A stretch of 64,000 nt of DNA from Torymus aiolomorphi (Eukaryota > Arthropoda > Insecta > Hymenoptera > Torymidae). The translations under genes and the position numbers were made by a program. Numbering within the stretch: position 1 is the first letter of the stretch; the number at the start of each line of letters is the position of its first letter. The notes under the pieces were generated by a model. The model did no database searches. It saw only the letters and a list, made by a program, of their open reading frames with translations, and was not told the origin of the DNA. Where the stretch lies: NCBI GenBank assembly GCA_036365515.1, contig CM070873.1, positions 222,878,876 to 222,942,875 of the forward strand, given 5' to 3'. Of this stretch, positions 1 to 11,400 are shown one piece after another.

Positions 1-120
<120 letters not shown>

Positions 121-450
121 CGGCTATAACTTTTGAACGAATTGACCGATTTTCATCTATGAGGGCTTATTCTCTTCGTTTGGACATAGAATAGAGATAG
201 CTTAACCTATTTTTTCATTTTATCGTTTTTCTTTTGTTTTATAACCAAAAAATGATTTTGAATTTTCAGTTTTTTTGATTTTTTCATATCATACAGCCAT
301 TATTACATAATATAGTAAACTGTTTTTGAAAGGTCTTCAAATTACCTACAATTTCTTTTTTTAAAAGTTGAATTATCTTTACTCTGTCATTTGTTATTAA
401 GGAAAACATTTTTATATTTCATAAATTAATTTCTCAAAAAATATTTTATT

Positions 451-1990
451 TATCGACTTGAAATTTTAACCACTTATAACAATCATTGAAGACTATATTT
501 GGTTAAAATTTCAAGTGATTATCTTCATTTCTTTTCTAGAAAAAAAATATTTTTGAAAAAAATTGCATTTTTTTTCGGACGCGATAACAGGAGTAAAAAT
601 CAACCAATCGTCTTGAAATTTGGCACAGAGATAGCTTCTTTATATCTTCGAACCGAGTTCGTTGCCCAAAAAAATCGGTCAATTACGATTAAAGATATTT
701 GAGGTTAAAAATTTTTCTTTTTAATTTTCGAATTGCGTTTTTTCAGAAGATTGTTGATTTATCGACCTAAAATTTTAACCACTTATAACACTCATTGAAT
801 ACTATATTTGGTTAAAATTTCAAGTGATTATCTTCATTTGTTTCAAAGAAAAAAAATATTTTTGAAAACAAGGGAACTTTCTTTCGGACGCGATATCAGG
901 AGTAAAAATCAACCAATCGTCTTGAAATTTGGCACAGAGATAGCTTTTTTATATCTTCGAACCGAGTTCGTTGCCCAAAAAAATCGGTCAATTACGATTA
1001 AAGATATTTGAGGTTAAAAATTTTTCTTTTTAATTTTCGAATTGCGTTTTTTCAGAGGATTGTTGATTTATCGACCTAAAATTTTAACCACTTATAACAC
1101 TCATTGAAGACTATGTTTGGTAAAAATTCCAAGTGATTATCTTCATTTGTTTCAGAGAAATAAAATATTTTTGAAAACAAGGAATTTTCTTTCGGATACG
1201 TTAACGGGAGTAAAAGTCAACCAATCGTCTTGAAATTTGGCACAGAGACTGATTTTTTTTTTTTTTTATATCTTCGAACCGAGTTTGTTGCCAAAAAAAA
1301 TCGATCAATTATGATTAAAGATATTTGAGGCTAAAAATTTTTTTAATTTCCGAATTGCGTTTTTTCAGAGAATTGTTGATTTATCGACCTAAAATTTTAA
1401 TCACTTATAACCCCCTCATTGAAGACTATATTTTGTTAAAATTTAGAATGATTATCTTCATTTTATTCATAGAAAAAATATTTTTGAATAGAAGTGAATT
1501 TTTTTTTCTTTCGGACACGATAAAAGGAGTAAAAGTCAAACAATCGTCTTGAAATTTGGCACATAGACAGCTTTCTTATATCTTCGAACCGAGTTCATTG
1601 CTGAAAAAAAATTAGTAAATTAATAAAAAGATATGGCATGGTGTGGTTTGTGCACATAAGAATTATGCACATATTTATTGTGCACACTTTAGCATTGGTG
1701 TATATCTATATCTATGTGTATACTCCAATGCTAAAGTGTGCACAATAAATATGTGCATAATTCTTATGTGCACAAACCACACCATGCCAAAGATATTTGA
1801 GGTTAAAATTTTTTTTTTAATTTTCTAATTGTGTTTTCTCAGAAAATTGTTGATTTATTGACCTAAAATTTTAACCATTTATAATACTCATTGAGGATTA
1901 TATTTGGTTAAACTTTTTTCTTTTGGACACGATAACAGGAGTAAAAGTCAACCAATCGTATTGAAATTTGGCAAATATAAATGTATTAAT
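451..1990 (+). repeat. Tandem array of ~309-bp units
   Basis: The landmark TATCGACYT-AAATTTTAA begins at about 451, 760, 1069, 1382 and 1856. The first three spacings are 309, 309 and 313 bp. The last, 474 bp, equals 312 plus 162, exactly the 154-bp palindromic insertion at 1635 plus its 8-bp target duplication. About five units, the last truncated. Short open frames in the units are shadows of the repeat and not genes. Confidence 0.85.
1635..1788. mobile_element. 154-bp near-perfect palindromic MITE, copy 1
   Basis: Starts GGCATGGTGTGG and ends CCACACCATGCC. The arms are about 70 bp with one mismatch around a short AT-rich centre. It is flanked by an 8-bp direct repeat AAAGATAT; neighbouring units of the 309-bp array show the empty site (AAAGATATTTGAGG). 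An identical copy in the opposite orientation lies at 10767-10920. An 8-bp duplication fits cut-and-paste superfamilies such as hAT, P or Merlin; the termini do not decide which. Confidence 0.85.
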
Positions 1991-2478
1991 ATTAGAATAA
2001 AATTAGATCAAAATAACTTGAGCTTAATTTATTGTAACTGTAATAACATTATTTTTGCACGTAAAATTTGCGTAAAATAGTATTAATCATAAATGCTGTA
2101 CACTATATTCAGATAAACTAAGTGCTGGGCAATTGTAAAAATGTCAATTTGGAAATCATCAATTATTAATAACAAATAGTTTCTTCTTCAATAAGATAAA
2201 ATTAAAAAATTATATTAATATAATCTTACAAAAATATTCTATTAATATGAAAATGTATTTTTTAAAAGTCATAAATTTGAGATAATTTAATTTAGAAAAT
2301 TTTTTATTTTTTTTTGTGAAAAATTTATTATTATAATTTCAATTTAATGAAAGGAATCGATAAATTGTTTTGAGGAAGCTAAGTGCCAAAGAATTGGCAG
2401 CGGTTTTTAAGAGAGGATTGGAAATTTATTGATCTTGTATTAATTATATGCATAACAATTGTTTAATATGCATTTAAT

Positions 2479-2767
2479 AATTGAGGTGAGGGAAACGGAC
2501 GTTAGACGAACCAATGTAGTGTTCAGCGTTTTATTGCCGTATTCAACCCACGATCGGCGGTCCAAATGCTGATTCCTAAGTTTTCTACGGTATTTTATTT
2601 TTGTTACATAGATTTTATTCCGTCCCGCCGTCACCTCTATTTATTGTAAATATTAACATCTATAACTTTTGTAGCCTTGAAAAGGGGAGTTCCAAAAACA
2701 ACCGAAACATCGACAATAAAACGCTAAACACTACATTAATTCGTCTAACGTCCGTTTCTCTCAATTG
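2479..2767. mobile_element. ~290-bp inverted-repeat element
   Basis: Arms of about 58 bp: the left contains GGAAACGGACGTTAGACGAA and CAGCGTTTTATTG, and the right contains their complements at 2715-2767 with a few mismatches. The non-repeated centre is about 165 bp. No target duplication was identified with confidence. MITE-like, superfamily unknown. Confidence 0.65.
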
Positions 2768-2881
2768 TCAAATTTAGTTTTCAATCTGTCAATTTAAAAA
2801 AATAGTTAATAGACGAAAAGAATGAAGTAAATAAAAAAAAATCCATCCACATTTAAAGAAAAGTCAATGTCAGTGTACGTG

Positions 2882-3866
2882 CACTGAGAAAAATGTTGTA
2901 ATAAAATTTATTATAAACCTAAGAAAAATTATTATATTTTGTAGCAATGTTCGGACCAGCTGCAATTGTAATAATTTTTGCTATCCAACATAGTAATTTT
3001 TATGACCGAGGTCAAATTTAAAAAAAATTAAATTTTTTTTTTCATTTTTTCTTATTTACAAACCTATCGGTAGACTAATAGCATGTTGAAAGTTAAATTA
3101 AATTAAAAATAAATTAAATTGAGAAATAATATTCTTTTGCCGATGACGACTGGATTCGATCCCTCCGTATGACATTGAATGCGTTAACCATTACCCATAT
3201 GAGATTCTTGAGTACAACATTTTGGAACTGATATATTTGCTACCGTCGTTTACGAGAAAAATACAATGATAATTTAACAGCAATAAATAACAATGATAAT
3301 ACAAAAAAATAACTTATCGTTAATTTGTGTATTATAAAAATAAAATAATTGAGTCGAGGTTTTCGGTATTTTGTTAACTTAAAAGCACTACAAAGTGAAA
3401 TTGCGAGAGAAACATAACCTCAAAATGACACATATGCGCCTTCACGTGCGCAAAAAGTATTATTGGTGTGGCAATTTTTACTATGTTGGATAGCAAAATT
3501 TCTTATGATCGATGGCAATTATATTAAATGTTGCGCTTTTTGCTATATTTATAGCAACTTGAACTACGATGCAAAATAAAATCTGTATTGTACTAAAATA
3601 AAATTAATTTTTTTATTATAATTATTATTAGAGTCTGTTTGGAATATTTACTACAACGAATTTTTTACTATGTAACATAATAATTTTTATAACAGGAATA
3701 ATAATTTTTATAAACTGACTTTTAGAAAAATTATTCCAAATATATGAATTATTTCTATTATTATAATAAACATTCGGCATAATGCAAGTTTGTCCGTTCA
3801 TTGCTACAAAATATAGTAATTTTTCTTACGTTTATAATGAATTTTCTTACAACATTTCTCTCAGTG
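2882..3866. mobile_element. ~985-bp non-autonomous element with CACTGAGAAAAA termini
   Basis: Begins CACTGAGAAAAATGTTGTAA and ends with the imperfect complement ACAACATTTCTCTCAGTG. The subterminal inverted sequences both contain a form of GTAATTTTT and ATTTTGTAGCAATG. The interior is AT-rich and non-coding. CACTG termini suggest a CACTA/Chapaev-type element, but no target duplication is obvious. A related, shorter element is at 10753-11306. Confidence 0.55.
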
Positions 3867-4335
3867 TGTATAGTTTGTGGGTATCGTGAGAGAATGTGAG
3901 TTTCATTGCGTTGAAACAACAAACTATTCGGATAGAGTCGTTTACCACTCACGGGCGCTTTTATTTTCTCTCTTTTCTCCTCTACTTCTCTTTCCTCTGT
4001 TCTCTTTTCTTACTTTTTCGTTTTACGAAGAATACATCTCGCGAACGCGCGTTAATTTTCATCGGAAGTACAAGCTTAGTACCTATCTCGTAATTTATAC
4101 GAACACTTCTTTCTCTGCCTTCCCTTTTTTTTCTTTTTATGTAAAAATACATGTTTTTACTTTTCACCATGACTGACATTCAATTATGTTTGCATCGTAT
4201 GTTTAAATAATTTGTATTAATGAGATTTTTTGATTATTTTATAATCATAAAACGGCCTTACCGAGGGCTTTATCGTATTTCAGCAAGACATAAAAATATC
4301 GCATGTAAAAAGCAATTCCAAGTATATTGCGTGTA
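3867..4335. other. Non-coding, no feature recognised
   Basis: Mixed sequence with a pyrimidine-rich stretch at about 3960-4020. The overlapping short open frames on both strands look like composition artefacts. I see no gene here. Confidence 0.4.
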
Positions 4336-4434
4336 GTGTGGCCAGATAGATTTCTGTAATCCTTCTCACTCTCATGTAAATGACCTGATATTGTGTGAGA
4401 GTGAGAAAGATAAAAGAATCCTATCTGGCCACAC
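4336..4434. repeat. 99-bp hairpin (pre-miRNA-like or minute MITE)
   Basis: The arms are 39 nt and pair at 34 of 39 positions: GTGTGGCCAGATAG...CTTCTCACTCTCA against its complement ending CTATCTGGCCACAC. The loop is about 21 nt. The distributed mismatches resemble a microRNA precursor more than a fresh MITE, but there is no direct evidence of transcription, and I recognise no mature microRNA seed. Confidence 0.6.
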
Positions 4435-6631
4435 CGATTTACATAGCAATATTTACACAGTTCAAGAGATTATCAATAACAAGTTCATAAGTCACCATTT
4501 CCTGGTAAATGATAAAGTTCTGGGAAAACCAAAATATTTTAATTGCATACAGTATCTTATACACTGTCTTTATTATTAATTCTCCTCTTTGTTAATTTTT
4601 TTGTTCTATTATACGATTTACATTTTTTTTCAATTTTATATATGGAATTTTTATTTTTTATTCAATATGCACTTATTATTAGCTTATGTTCCAGTGATAT
4701 TAATTTTACAATTTACAATTAGCTCTATAAATATGTGTTATCTTCAAACTATTTTCAAGAAATTCAACATCTTTTTATAACCCCAAGTGCATTTGTAGTA
4801 CTCAGTAATGTAATCAGTTTTACCAAAAACGAAGAAAAGCACTTGATCCCCACTGAAATCCGTTCAGTAGGCAGGGTTGCCAGGTGTCGATTTTCTGTAT
4901 TTCTTACTTTCATACAAGTCACTAATATGAGAGTATAGACGATAGAAAATCATCAACTGGTCAGCCTGTTAGTAGCTCCTGAGATATAAATGCATACGTA
5001 CATGCACTCACGCATATATGATATATTCATACGGAAATTTGTTTAAAAATGTGTAATTCGAATTTAGATGTAAAAAAACATTTCTGATGTTTTCTCAATT
5101 TTTTTTTTCTCACAAAACTTCCTCTGCGAAGAATCAAAGCTAGGGTACTAGACCCTATTTATGTATCCTTTTTAAAATTTTCGATGTAACAAAAAAGTTC
5201 TATCCCATAAATTACACGGTTCGGTGTATTATTTGTTAATAATCGTAAGTTAAAAAGGGTCACTAATACGGACTGTCGTCTGCGGTAAGGACACTGTAAT
5301 ACGGTATTTTACCCTATACTGTTAGTTATAAAATTAAAATTCTATTTTTATTTATGTTTCAGGTATGTACTTACAATTCTTTCGACCCTTGTATCACCAT
5401 ACGTGAGTACTTAATAAAGTATTTATCAATTCATAATAATGCACTATTAAAACTAAAGTTTAGATGTGTACCTGATATTTTCCCTACTATAGACATTGTC
5501 AAAAGAAAAATAGCGTCTTTCATCAATGCAAATACATATAGCAATAACGTTCGGAAGCGATCCTTCTACAAACGATTCCAAAACTTCACTGTAATAAAGT
5601 CGTACTTCTCAAACGCGAAGTATAAGGTAGGATGAAGAGAAAAACCTTGGTAGTTCAAGCACGAGAAATGATGTATTCGACGTGGTGTACGTTTATGATC
5701 GCGAGCAGTTATAGTCACTTTTGATTATGAAACCCCGCGCCACAGTCAGAAACCTGTGGTCGACGTCATATCGATTCACACCTGCGAGATCGTACATAAC
5801 AAATCGCTGCTGTCCACGTATCCGTGCGGGATGGTCTTCCGGGAAACGAAAATATCTCTGTAGCTCGCAGTTGGAGAACCGTTAAGTGACTGTTACAAGT
5901 ATCCGATGTATGTCTCCCAGGGGATTTTGCTGACGACTTTACTCGAGGTCTAACAAAAACTTTACCTCTTTGTCTTCGTCCTAACATATTACTCGGTTAC
6001 CTCGTCTCGGCAGTTTTTCAGCTCGTACAACGCCAAAGAATTTCGGCAGTTAAAGGAGGTTGAATGCCCTGTGTTTGGGTTGCATCGCGGAACCGCACAG
6101 TTGCTTGAACAGTTCAGAGATAAATAAACGTCATAGTGAGAGTCTGGAGGAATGGGTATAATCGCCTTAAGCGCTGGTTCGGTATAGTTGCAAATTGCAC
6201 ACGGTGCAATTTCGACTTGCGAGTTATTTAGTTTGTGAGAGATTGCTTGGAAGGATACTTCGAGAATCGTAATCATGTCGTAAAATCTCTTCGAACGTCA
6301 TAAAAATAATTATTTCGATAACTGGCGTAACGGAAACATACATCTTGATTTTGTTTTTTTGTACATATACAAGTAAGGAATATTGAGAACATGGGATGCC
6401 TCTTTATCTTTGTATAACAGGACTAGGTTGTGTGGATCGTTTTATAGTAGTAGTAGAGCTATTCGAGGAACTAAATTGACATTATTTTTGCTTTTTCCCA
6501 CTTTTTAAAAGCAATTTAAATTAAAATCTAAATATAAATTCGATACTCTTGTAGTGAAAATAGTAGTTTTTAAATGATATTAATTGTTAAAATAAAATAT
6601 GTTCTCAAAAAGATATAAAATATTTAGTATT
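4435..6631. other. Intergenic, no gene recognised
   Basis: Mostly AT-rich. A 93-codon open frame at 5354-5635 (+) follows a possible splice acceptor (TTTATGTTTCAG) but has no recognisable motif. Two abutting minus-strand frames (5766-5987 and 5989-6276) lie in a locally less AT-rich block at 5640-6290 and are also unrecognised. At these lengths chance frames are expected, so none is annotated as a gene. Confidence 0.4.
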
Positions 6632-6704
6632 TGGAGGCGCCGGGTATCGATCCCGGTAGCGCTCGCATGCTAAGCGAGCGCTCTACTATCTGAGCTACGC
6701 CCCT
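6632..6704 (-). tRNA. tRNA-Ala (anticodon AGC), diverged copy
   Basis: A 73-nt cloverleaf with anticodon loop TTAGCAT and anticodon stem CTCGC/GCGAG. It differs from the majority copy in three ways: base 1 is A instead of G, breaking the first acceptor pair; invariant G18 of the D-loop is A; and the variable loop reads CGCTA instead of AGGTA. A TTTT run lies about 10 nt downstream as a possible Pol III terminator. These changes make reduced function or pseudogene status plausible. Confidence 0.8.
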
Positions 6705-7631
6705 TGTTATATATGTATAATCTGATTTTTGAATGATCTTTGTGATCTATACTTTAGTTAAAATTGAAAGGTGTCAAGTATATTCATTAAGCGACCAACC
6801 TATATATCTTTACTCATTCATTACGCCCAGAGTATGATATGACGGATCATTTTAATTCAGAATTAGTATTATTTATTTTTCATATTTTACTTTCTCAAAG
6901 TGATTTTTTGATGATGCAGAAATTATGAATTATCCCCTTTCTTAGCGCGCGGCCGAGTTGTCCCCCTTTCTTTTCAATCGATGATTCATAACACTGCTCA
7001 TTCAAGCCTTAACAAAGCCGATATTACACAAACACGGTTTGACGAGAAAAAACCGTTTGAGTTTATCGAGACAAAGTACTATTGACGTGCCCTGTATTAC
7101 ATAGATTTCTGTTGAAAAAGATGTTTATCAGCGTATAAAATAAATAATGATGGAAGAAGCTATGTATCACCAGTAATAAAAATATCGCCTTTGTTATTCG
7201 TAAAACGGATTTTTATATACAAAGTATACACATATATGAGGGGATATTGGGCTTTTTATCTTAACTATAAAGGTCCGCATTTTTCAAAGAGCTTAAATCC
7301 ATAGTTCAAAATACATTCAATGTTTTAGAGTAATAAATATGAAAAATAAACTTAATAAGTCGTTTGTTTGGTGACTGATACGTATTTTTTTCTATTTGCG
7401 CTGTCTCTCTCGCTACTGACTGTCTAAAAACGAGAGAAAAGTATTTAGGAATGCGTTTCGCCAAAGTTATTTAGTTAAATTTAATAGTAAAATTCTGCAG
7501 TATCTCAAAACTTACTGGTATCAGATTTAAGCTATTTGGTATTAAAAGGATTGAAATAAAATAAAATTAGTTTTCGTTATATAATAAAATAAGAAAAAAA
7601 AAACAAAAATAATAATAGAATCAAAAAAACT
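6705..7631. other. Spacer between tRNA-Ala copies 1 and 2
   Basis: AT-rich, no coding sequence recognised. Directly 5' of tRNA copy 1 (on the minus strand) the flank only weakly resembles the conserved block seen at copies 2, 3, 6, 7 and 10. Confidence 0.4.
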
Positions 7632-7704
7632 TGGAGGCGCCGGGTATCGATCCCGGTACCTCTCACATGCTAAGCGAGCGCTCTACCATCTGAGCTACGC
7701 CCCC
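7632..7704 (-). tRNA. tRNA-Ala (AGC)
   Basis: A 73-nt gene with an intact acceptor stem GGGGGCG/CGCCTCC, D-loop G18G19, and T-arm CCGGG-ATCGATA-CCCGG. The only change from the majority copy is G to A on the 3' side of the anticodon stem, giving a tolerated G30-U40 pair. A T7 run begins 3 nt past the discriminator A on the minus strand and is a good Pol III terminator. The conserved 5' flank follows at 7705-7890. Confidence 0.95.
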
Positions 7705-7890
7705 ATTGATGCATATACTTTATTTGATCATTGTCCATCGTTACCAAGGACCACTTTTAAATGAAAGTAAAAGTTATCGAAATATTTCCATCATATGCAC
7801 GGTACCATGCTTTGGCTACGCTACAAAAGTGAACAGCAGGTTCACGTTATGCAGGGGCTTACCTTCAAATGATGGAGTCCAAAAGACCTA
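7705..7890 (-). promoter_or_regulatory. Conserved 5' flank of tRNA-Ala copy 2
   Basis: In transcript orientation it contains AACTTTTACTTTC, AAAAGTGGTCCTTGGTAACG, TGGACAATGATC and an AT-rich TATA-like stretch ending about 10 nt before the tRNA. The same order of words precedes copies 3, 6, 7 and 10. Conservation may reflect shared duplication, selection on a Pol III upstream element, or both. Confidence 0.55.
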
Positions 7891-8088
7891 AACTTTCAGT
7901 GACTTCTAAAAGCTACTGTTGTTACAGTCAGTGCACTAAAAAAAATGTTGTTAAACGTAGAAATGGCTTATTGTGGCCTATTTGCAATGTGAATATAATA
8001 ATTTGAATGCATTTTGAGAGTTATGAAGAAGGTTTAAATTAAATGAGAGTTTCCACCTTGACTTGAGTTTAAATTTGATTTAATTAAG

Positions 8089-8745
8089 GTGGTACTATGG
8101 TTGAAAACGACGTTAAATATTACATTTTTTACAATGACTACTTCGCATACCATAACATAAGTAACGGCATGACTTGAAGAACGGCACTATAAGTAACGAA
8201 AACATTTTTTTGTGACAAAATTTAACTATTGTCATAGTAGATACCATCACCAAAAAAAAAATTCAATAAAACACTAGAATCTTTTCTAATTTCTATCCGA
8301 TTTTAGTATGGAAGGTCTCATTTTGTTCCTTGTTCAATTTCAGGGAAAGGTACCAATATAAAAAATAGAAAATTGTCATGACCTGCAGTTACATCTTTTT
8401 GATTGTATAAAACATGAACATCCTTATAAAGAATTGGATGTAACTCTGAAGGTCTTGATAATTATCCGTTTTTTATATTGGTACCTCCCCCTGAAATTGA
8501 ACAAGGAACAAAATGGGATCTTCTAAATTAAAATCGAATAGAAATTACAAAAGATTCCAGTGTTTTATTGATTATTTTAGATGGTGGTATCTACTTTGAC
8601 AATAGTTAAATTTTTACATAAAAAATTGTTTTGGTTACTTAAAGAGCCGCCCTTTCAAGTTATGCCGTTACTTATGTTATAGTATGTGAAGTAGTCATTG
8701 TAAAAAATTTCTATATTTAACGTCGTTTTTAACCATAGAATCACC
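8089..8745. mobile_element. ~657-bp foldback element
   Basis: The long arms pair across a centre near 8400. The left end GGTGGTACTATGGTTGAAAA mirrors TTTTTAACCATAGAATCACC, and internal matches include GGTACCAATATAAAAAA and CCTTGTTCAATTTCAGG. No coding sequence. No convincing target duplication. Relatives are seen at 42.54-42.83 kb and probably at the GTACTACAG terminus near 29.07 kb. Confidence 0.75.
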
Positions 8746-8754
8746 TGAGTGAAG

Positions 8755-8930
8755 GCGCTTGCTATGTAAAGTATATTGATTGAGACTACAAGTTCCAAAA
8801 TAATCCACCTTAATCTTTATTTGGTTTTGATATTTGACTAGAGAAATTATATCGCAATGTATATTATATGTATATACTTTGTAGATATAATTCTGACGGT
8901 CAAATAGCAGAGGCGATTAATCAAAGCATA
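8755..8930. repeat. Duplicated tRNA-unit spacer, copy in unit 2
   Basis: Aligns with 10015-10170 (shared words ATGTAAAGTATATTGATT, ACAAGTTCCAAAATAA and TATATACTTTGTA). Together with the tRNA and its 5' flank this shows that tRNA copies 2 and 3 belong to a duplicated unit of about 1.8 kb. The foldback at 8089 is present only in this unit. Confidence 0.7.
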
Positions 8931-9049
8931 TTAGAAAACAAAATCAGTGTCAGAAATAAATGATAAATATGAGGGATCAAAGAATTCATTAGTTAACTGC
9001 TAATAAAAAGATATTTATATGCGGGGCTGTCATGTACAAATCTTAGTAA

Positions 9050-9292
9050 CCCTGGTAGAAAATTAACCATTTTTGTTGGTTAACGTGTTAATCAAATGGA
9101 AGCATTTTCGACTAAAATCAATATTTAAACCTGAAAATTTGTAATCCCATGTTCAAATATTGACAATAGAATATGTTCTTATCAACGAAAATTGAATATT
9201 TATCTTTAACAACGAAATAATATTAGTGTGACGTTTTTAACTTCAAAATTAACCAACAATTAACCAACATGTCGTTAACGTTTCTACCAGGG
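9050..9292. mobile_element. ~243-bp MITE with CCCTGGTAGAAA termini
   Basis: Left end CCCTGGTAGAAAATTAACCA, right end GTTAACGTTTCTACCAGGG. The subterminal words TTGGTTAAC and GTTAATCAAATGGAAGCAT recur in the relative at 22622-22874. AT-rich, non-coding interior. Confidence 0.65.
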
Positions 9293-9430
9293 AAATGGAA
9301 AGAAAAAAAAAATTAGCGGAAACTATGTGCCATGGTAGTTCTGAAAAAGTTAAACACTATATTGCATTGTTTACAATTCTTTATAGTAGTTATTATTTTT
9401 TAAATTGCAAAAAAAAATTAATAAAAATTT

Positions 9431-9503
9431 TGGAGGCGCCGGGTATCGATCTCGGTACCTCTCACATGCTAAGCGAGCACTCTACCATCTGAGCTACGCC
9501 CCC
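9431..9503 (-). tRNA. tRNA-Ala (AGC), decaying copy
   Basis: The acceptor stem and AGC anticodon are intact. The T-stem has an A52.C62 mismatch (CCGAG against CCCGG), the D-stem ends in a G-U pair, and the anticodon stem has G30-U40. A run of five Ts follows. It has accumulated more stem changes than its closest relative at 7632, so it may be a weak gene or an early pseudogene. Confidence 0.85.
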
Positions 9504-9690
9504 ATTGATACATATGTTTTATCTGATCATGGTCCATCGTTACCAAGGACCACTTTTAAAAGAAAGTAAAAGTTATCGAAATATTTTCATCATATACACG
9601 GCACCATGCCTTGGCTACGCTACAAAATTGAACAGTAGGTTCACGTTATGCAGGGGCTTATTTCAAATATTGGAGTCCAAAAGACCTCAA
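9504..9690 (-). promoter_or_regulatory. Conserved 5' flank of tRNA-Ala copy 3
   Basis: Closely matches the flank of copy 2, including the AAAGTGGTCCTTGGTAACG word, a TATA-like stretch next to the tRNA, and the GCAGGGGCTT / AGTCCAAAAGACCT words at its far end. The similarity continues past the tRNA promoter, as expected for a segmental duplication. Confidence 0.55.
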
Positions 9691-9839
9691 CTTTCGCTGA
9701 TTTCTAAAAGCTACTGTTTTTTTTTTATTTTTTTTTTTTATTTATATCAAGCAACTTTGAATATCATTAAAGAGATTATATTGCGAATACAGAAATATAA
9801 ATTACGATATTATACCTTAAGATTACAGTTTTGTAGATA

Positions 9840-10752
9840 TTGGTAAAGTATTTTACAAATTTTCGTTGTCGGTTTGTACATTATATTTTTCATCATTCAG
9901 ATCAAGTTTTGAGTTTTTTCAATGGTTTTTGCTCTTATTGTATGCGAAATAACTGGAACATTGTTAAATGACACATATAGTAGATACAAATAAAGGCTCT
10001 TACTATTGGTACGTCAGATGTAAAGTATATTGATTCAAAGTACAAGTTCCAAAATAACCTACCTTAATGTTTGTCTTGTTTCGATACCAGACTAGAGGAA
10101 TTGTATTCCATTATATATGTTCCGGTATATACTTTGTATACATAAATCTGGCGTACACAAATAGCAGGGCTGAGAAATGAAACTCAAAACTAAAAGAGGA
10201 AAATACTAAAATGTTTGTAAAGAGTCGAATATTGGCTCCATTCCACCCCAAAAGTACAATTAATGTTGATATTTGAAGAGGTATATTCATATTAGAAATA
10301 AGGCTTTCTCTTTTTCACCTACATAGAATACTACTACCGTAGTATTTTAATTTAAAACTGGAGTTACACCTATAATTTTGATGCAACTTCAAGTTAATAA
10401 AATGCCGAAAAACATGCTTCAAATTGTATGTAACAAAATTATAATAGTATGAAGAGCGATGAATTTTTTTCATAAAATTATAGGGTATAGATTTGCTTGG
10501 GATCAGTACCATAGCTTTTTTGATTGTAACCTTAATTTGATCATGTGGACAAAAATTAAAAAAGGATTGATCCTTAAATATCTCTCTATAAACAAAATTA
10601 TAATAGTTTTTTCAAATTAGATTTGTTTTTTTTTTTTACTTACTGTAACATAAAAGGAAAAAATATATTAGTTTCTTTAGTTAGCGGGAATTCTTTCTGT
10701 AAACCATATAATTAATATATGACCGAATTTGAGGAATAATTGAAATGACTTA
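9840..10752. other. Spacer, partly duplicated
   Basis: 10015-10170 is the counterpart of 8755-8930. The remainder is AT-rich with no gene recognised. Confidence 0.4.
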
Positions 10753-11306
10753 CACTGAGAAAAATTGGCATGGTGTGGTTTGTGCACATAAGAATTATGC
10801 ACATATTTATTGTGCACACTTTAGCATTGGAGTATACACATAGATATAGATATACACCAATGCTAAAGTGTGCACAATAAATATGTGCATAATTCTTATG
10901 TGCACAAACCACACCATGCCGAAAAATTTATTAGTAAACTTTACTTTTTTTTATAAGAAAATTTACACTCGTCATATGGGATTTTTACTGTTTTAAGTAG
11001 TAATTTTCATGATTTTGGTAGCAAATTAAATTTTTTAAATAATAATTTTTATGATTTCTGTAGAAAATTTTACGTGTTGAAATAATAATTTTTATTATTT
11101 TTGTAGCAAATTGGCTGATTCTGTGATATTTCGTTTCAGCAGTCATTAAAATTACTATTTCATAAAGTAAAATTTTCTACAAAAATCAGAAAAATTACTA
11201 TTTATAACAGTAAAAATCCCACATGACGAGTATGTCCTAGTACTACTATGAAAATAATAAATTTTCTTATAAAAGAAGTAAAGTTTATAAATAACTTTTT
11301 CCACAC
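10753..11306. mobile_element. CACTGAGAAAAA-type element with a nested palindrome
   Basis: Left end CACTGAGAAAAATT continues, after the nested 154-bp palindrome, as TTAGTAAACTTTAC..TATAAGAAAATTTA. The right end (about 11250-11306) carries the complement, AATTTTCTTATAAAAGAAG and AAGTTTATAAATAACTTTTT. The inner pair is CATATGGGATTTTTACTGTT / AACAGTAAAAATCCCACATG. Without the nested insertion it is about 390 bp. The right terminus is approximate. Confidence 0.6.
10767..10920. mobile_element. 154-bp near-perfect palindromic MITE, copy 2
   Basis: Same 154-bp sequence as 1635-1788, with the asymmetric centre in the opposite orientation. The flanking 8-bp direct repeat is GAAAAATT, different from the AAAGATAT of copy 1. 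It sits inside the left terminal repeat of the element at 10753-11306. Two identical copies with different duplications indicate recent transposition. Confidence 0.85.
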
Positions 11307-11400
11307 GTCGAACAAAAACGGTGTTGTTCTGATTTAAGTCGTACTAAACTACGAAGACACTTTAGAAGCTCGGAATTATGTAGATTTTTTCTTCGTCTTT

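Noticed and set aside
451..1990. CRISPR-like array
   Set aside because: The 309-bp units and the 93-bp units at 51800 are contiguous tandem repeats with no spacer/repeat alternation, and the genome is eukaryotic.
2371..2411. Helitron 3' end
   Set aside because: A small hairpin is present, but it is not followed by CTRR and no 5' TC terminus was identified, so I left the class open.
5766..6276. Two abutting minus-strand frames as a gene
   Set aside because: Neither frame has a recognisable motif, they are separated by a stop, and random frames of 70-95 codons are expected in this window.
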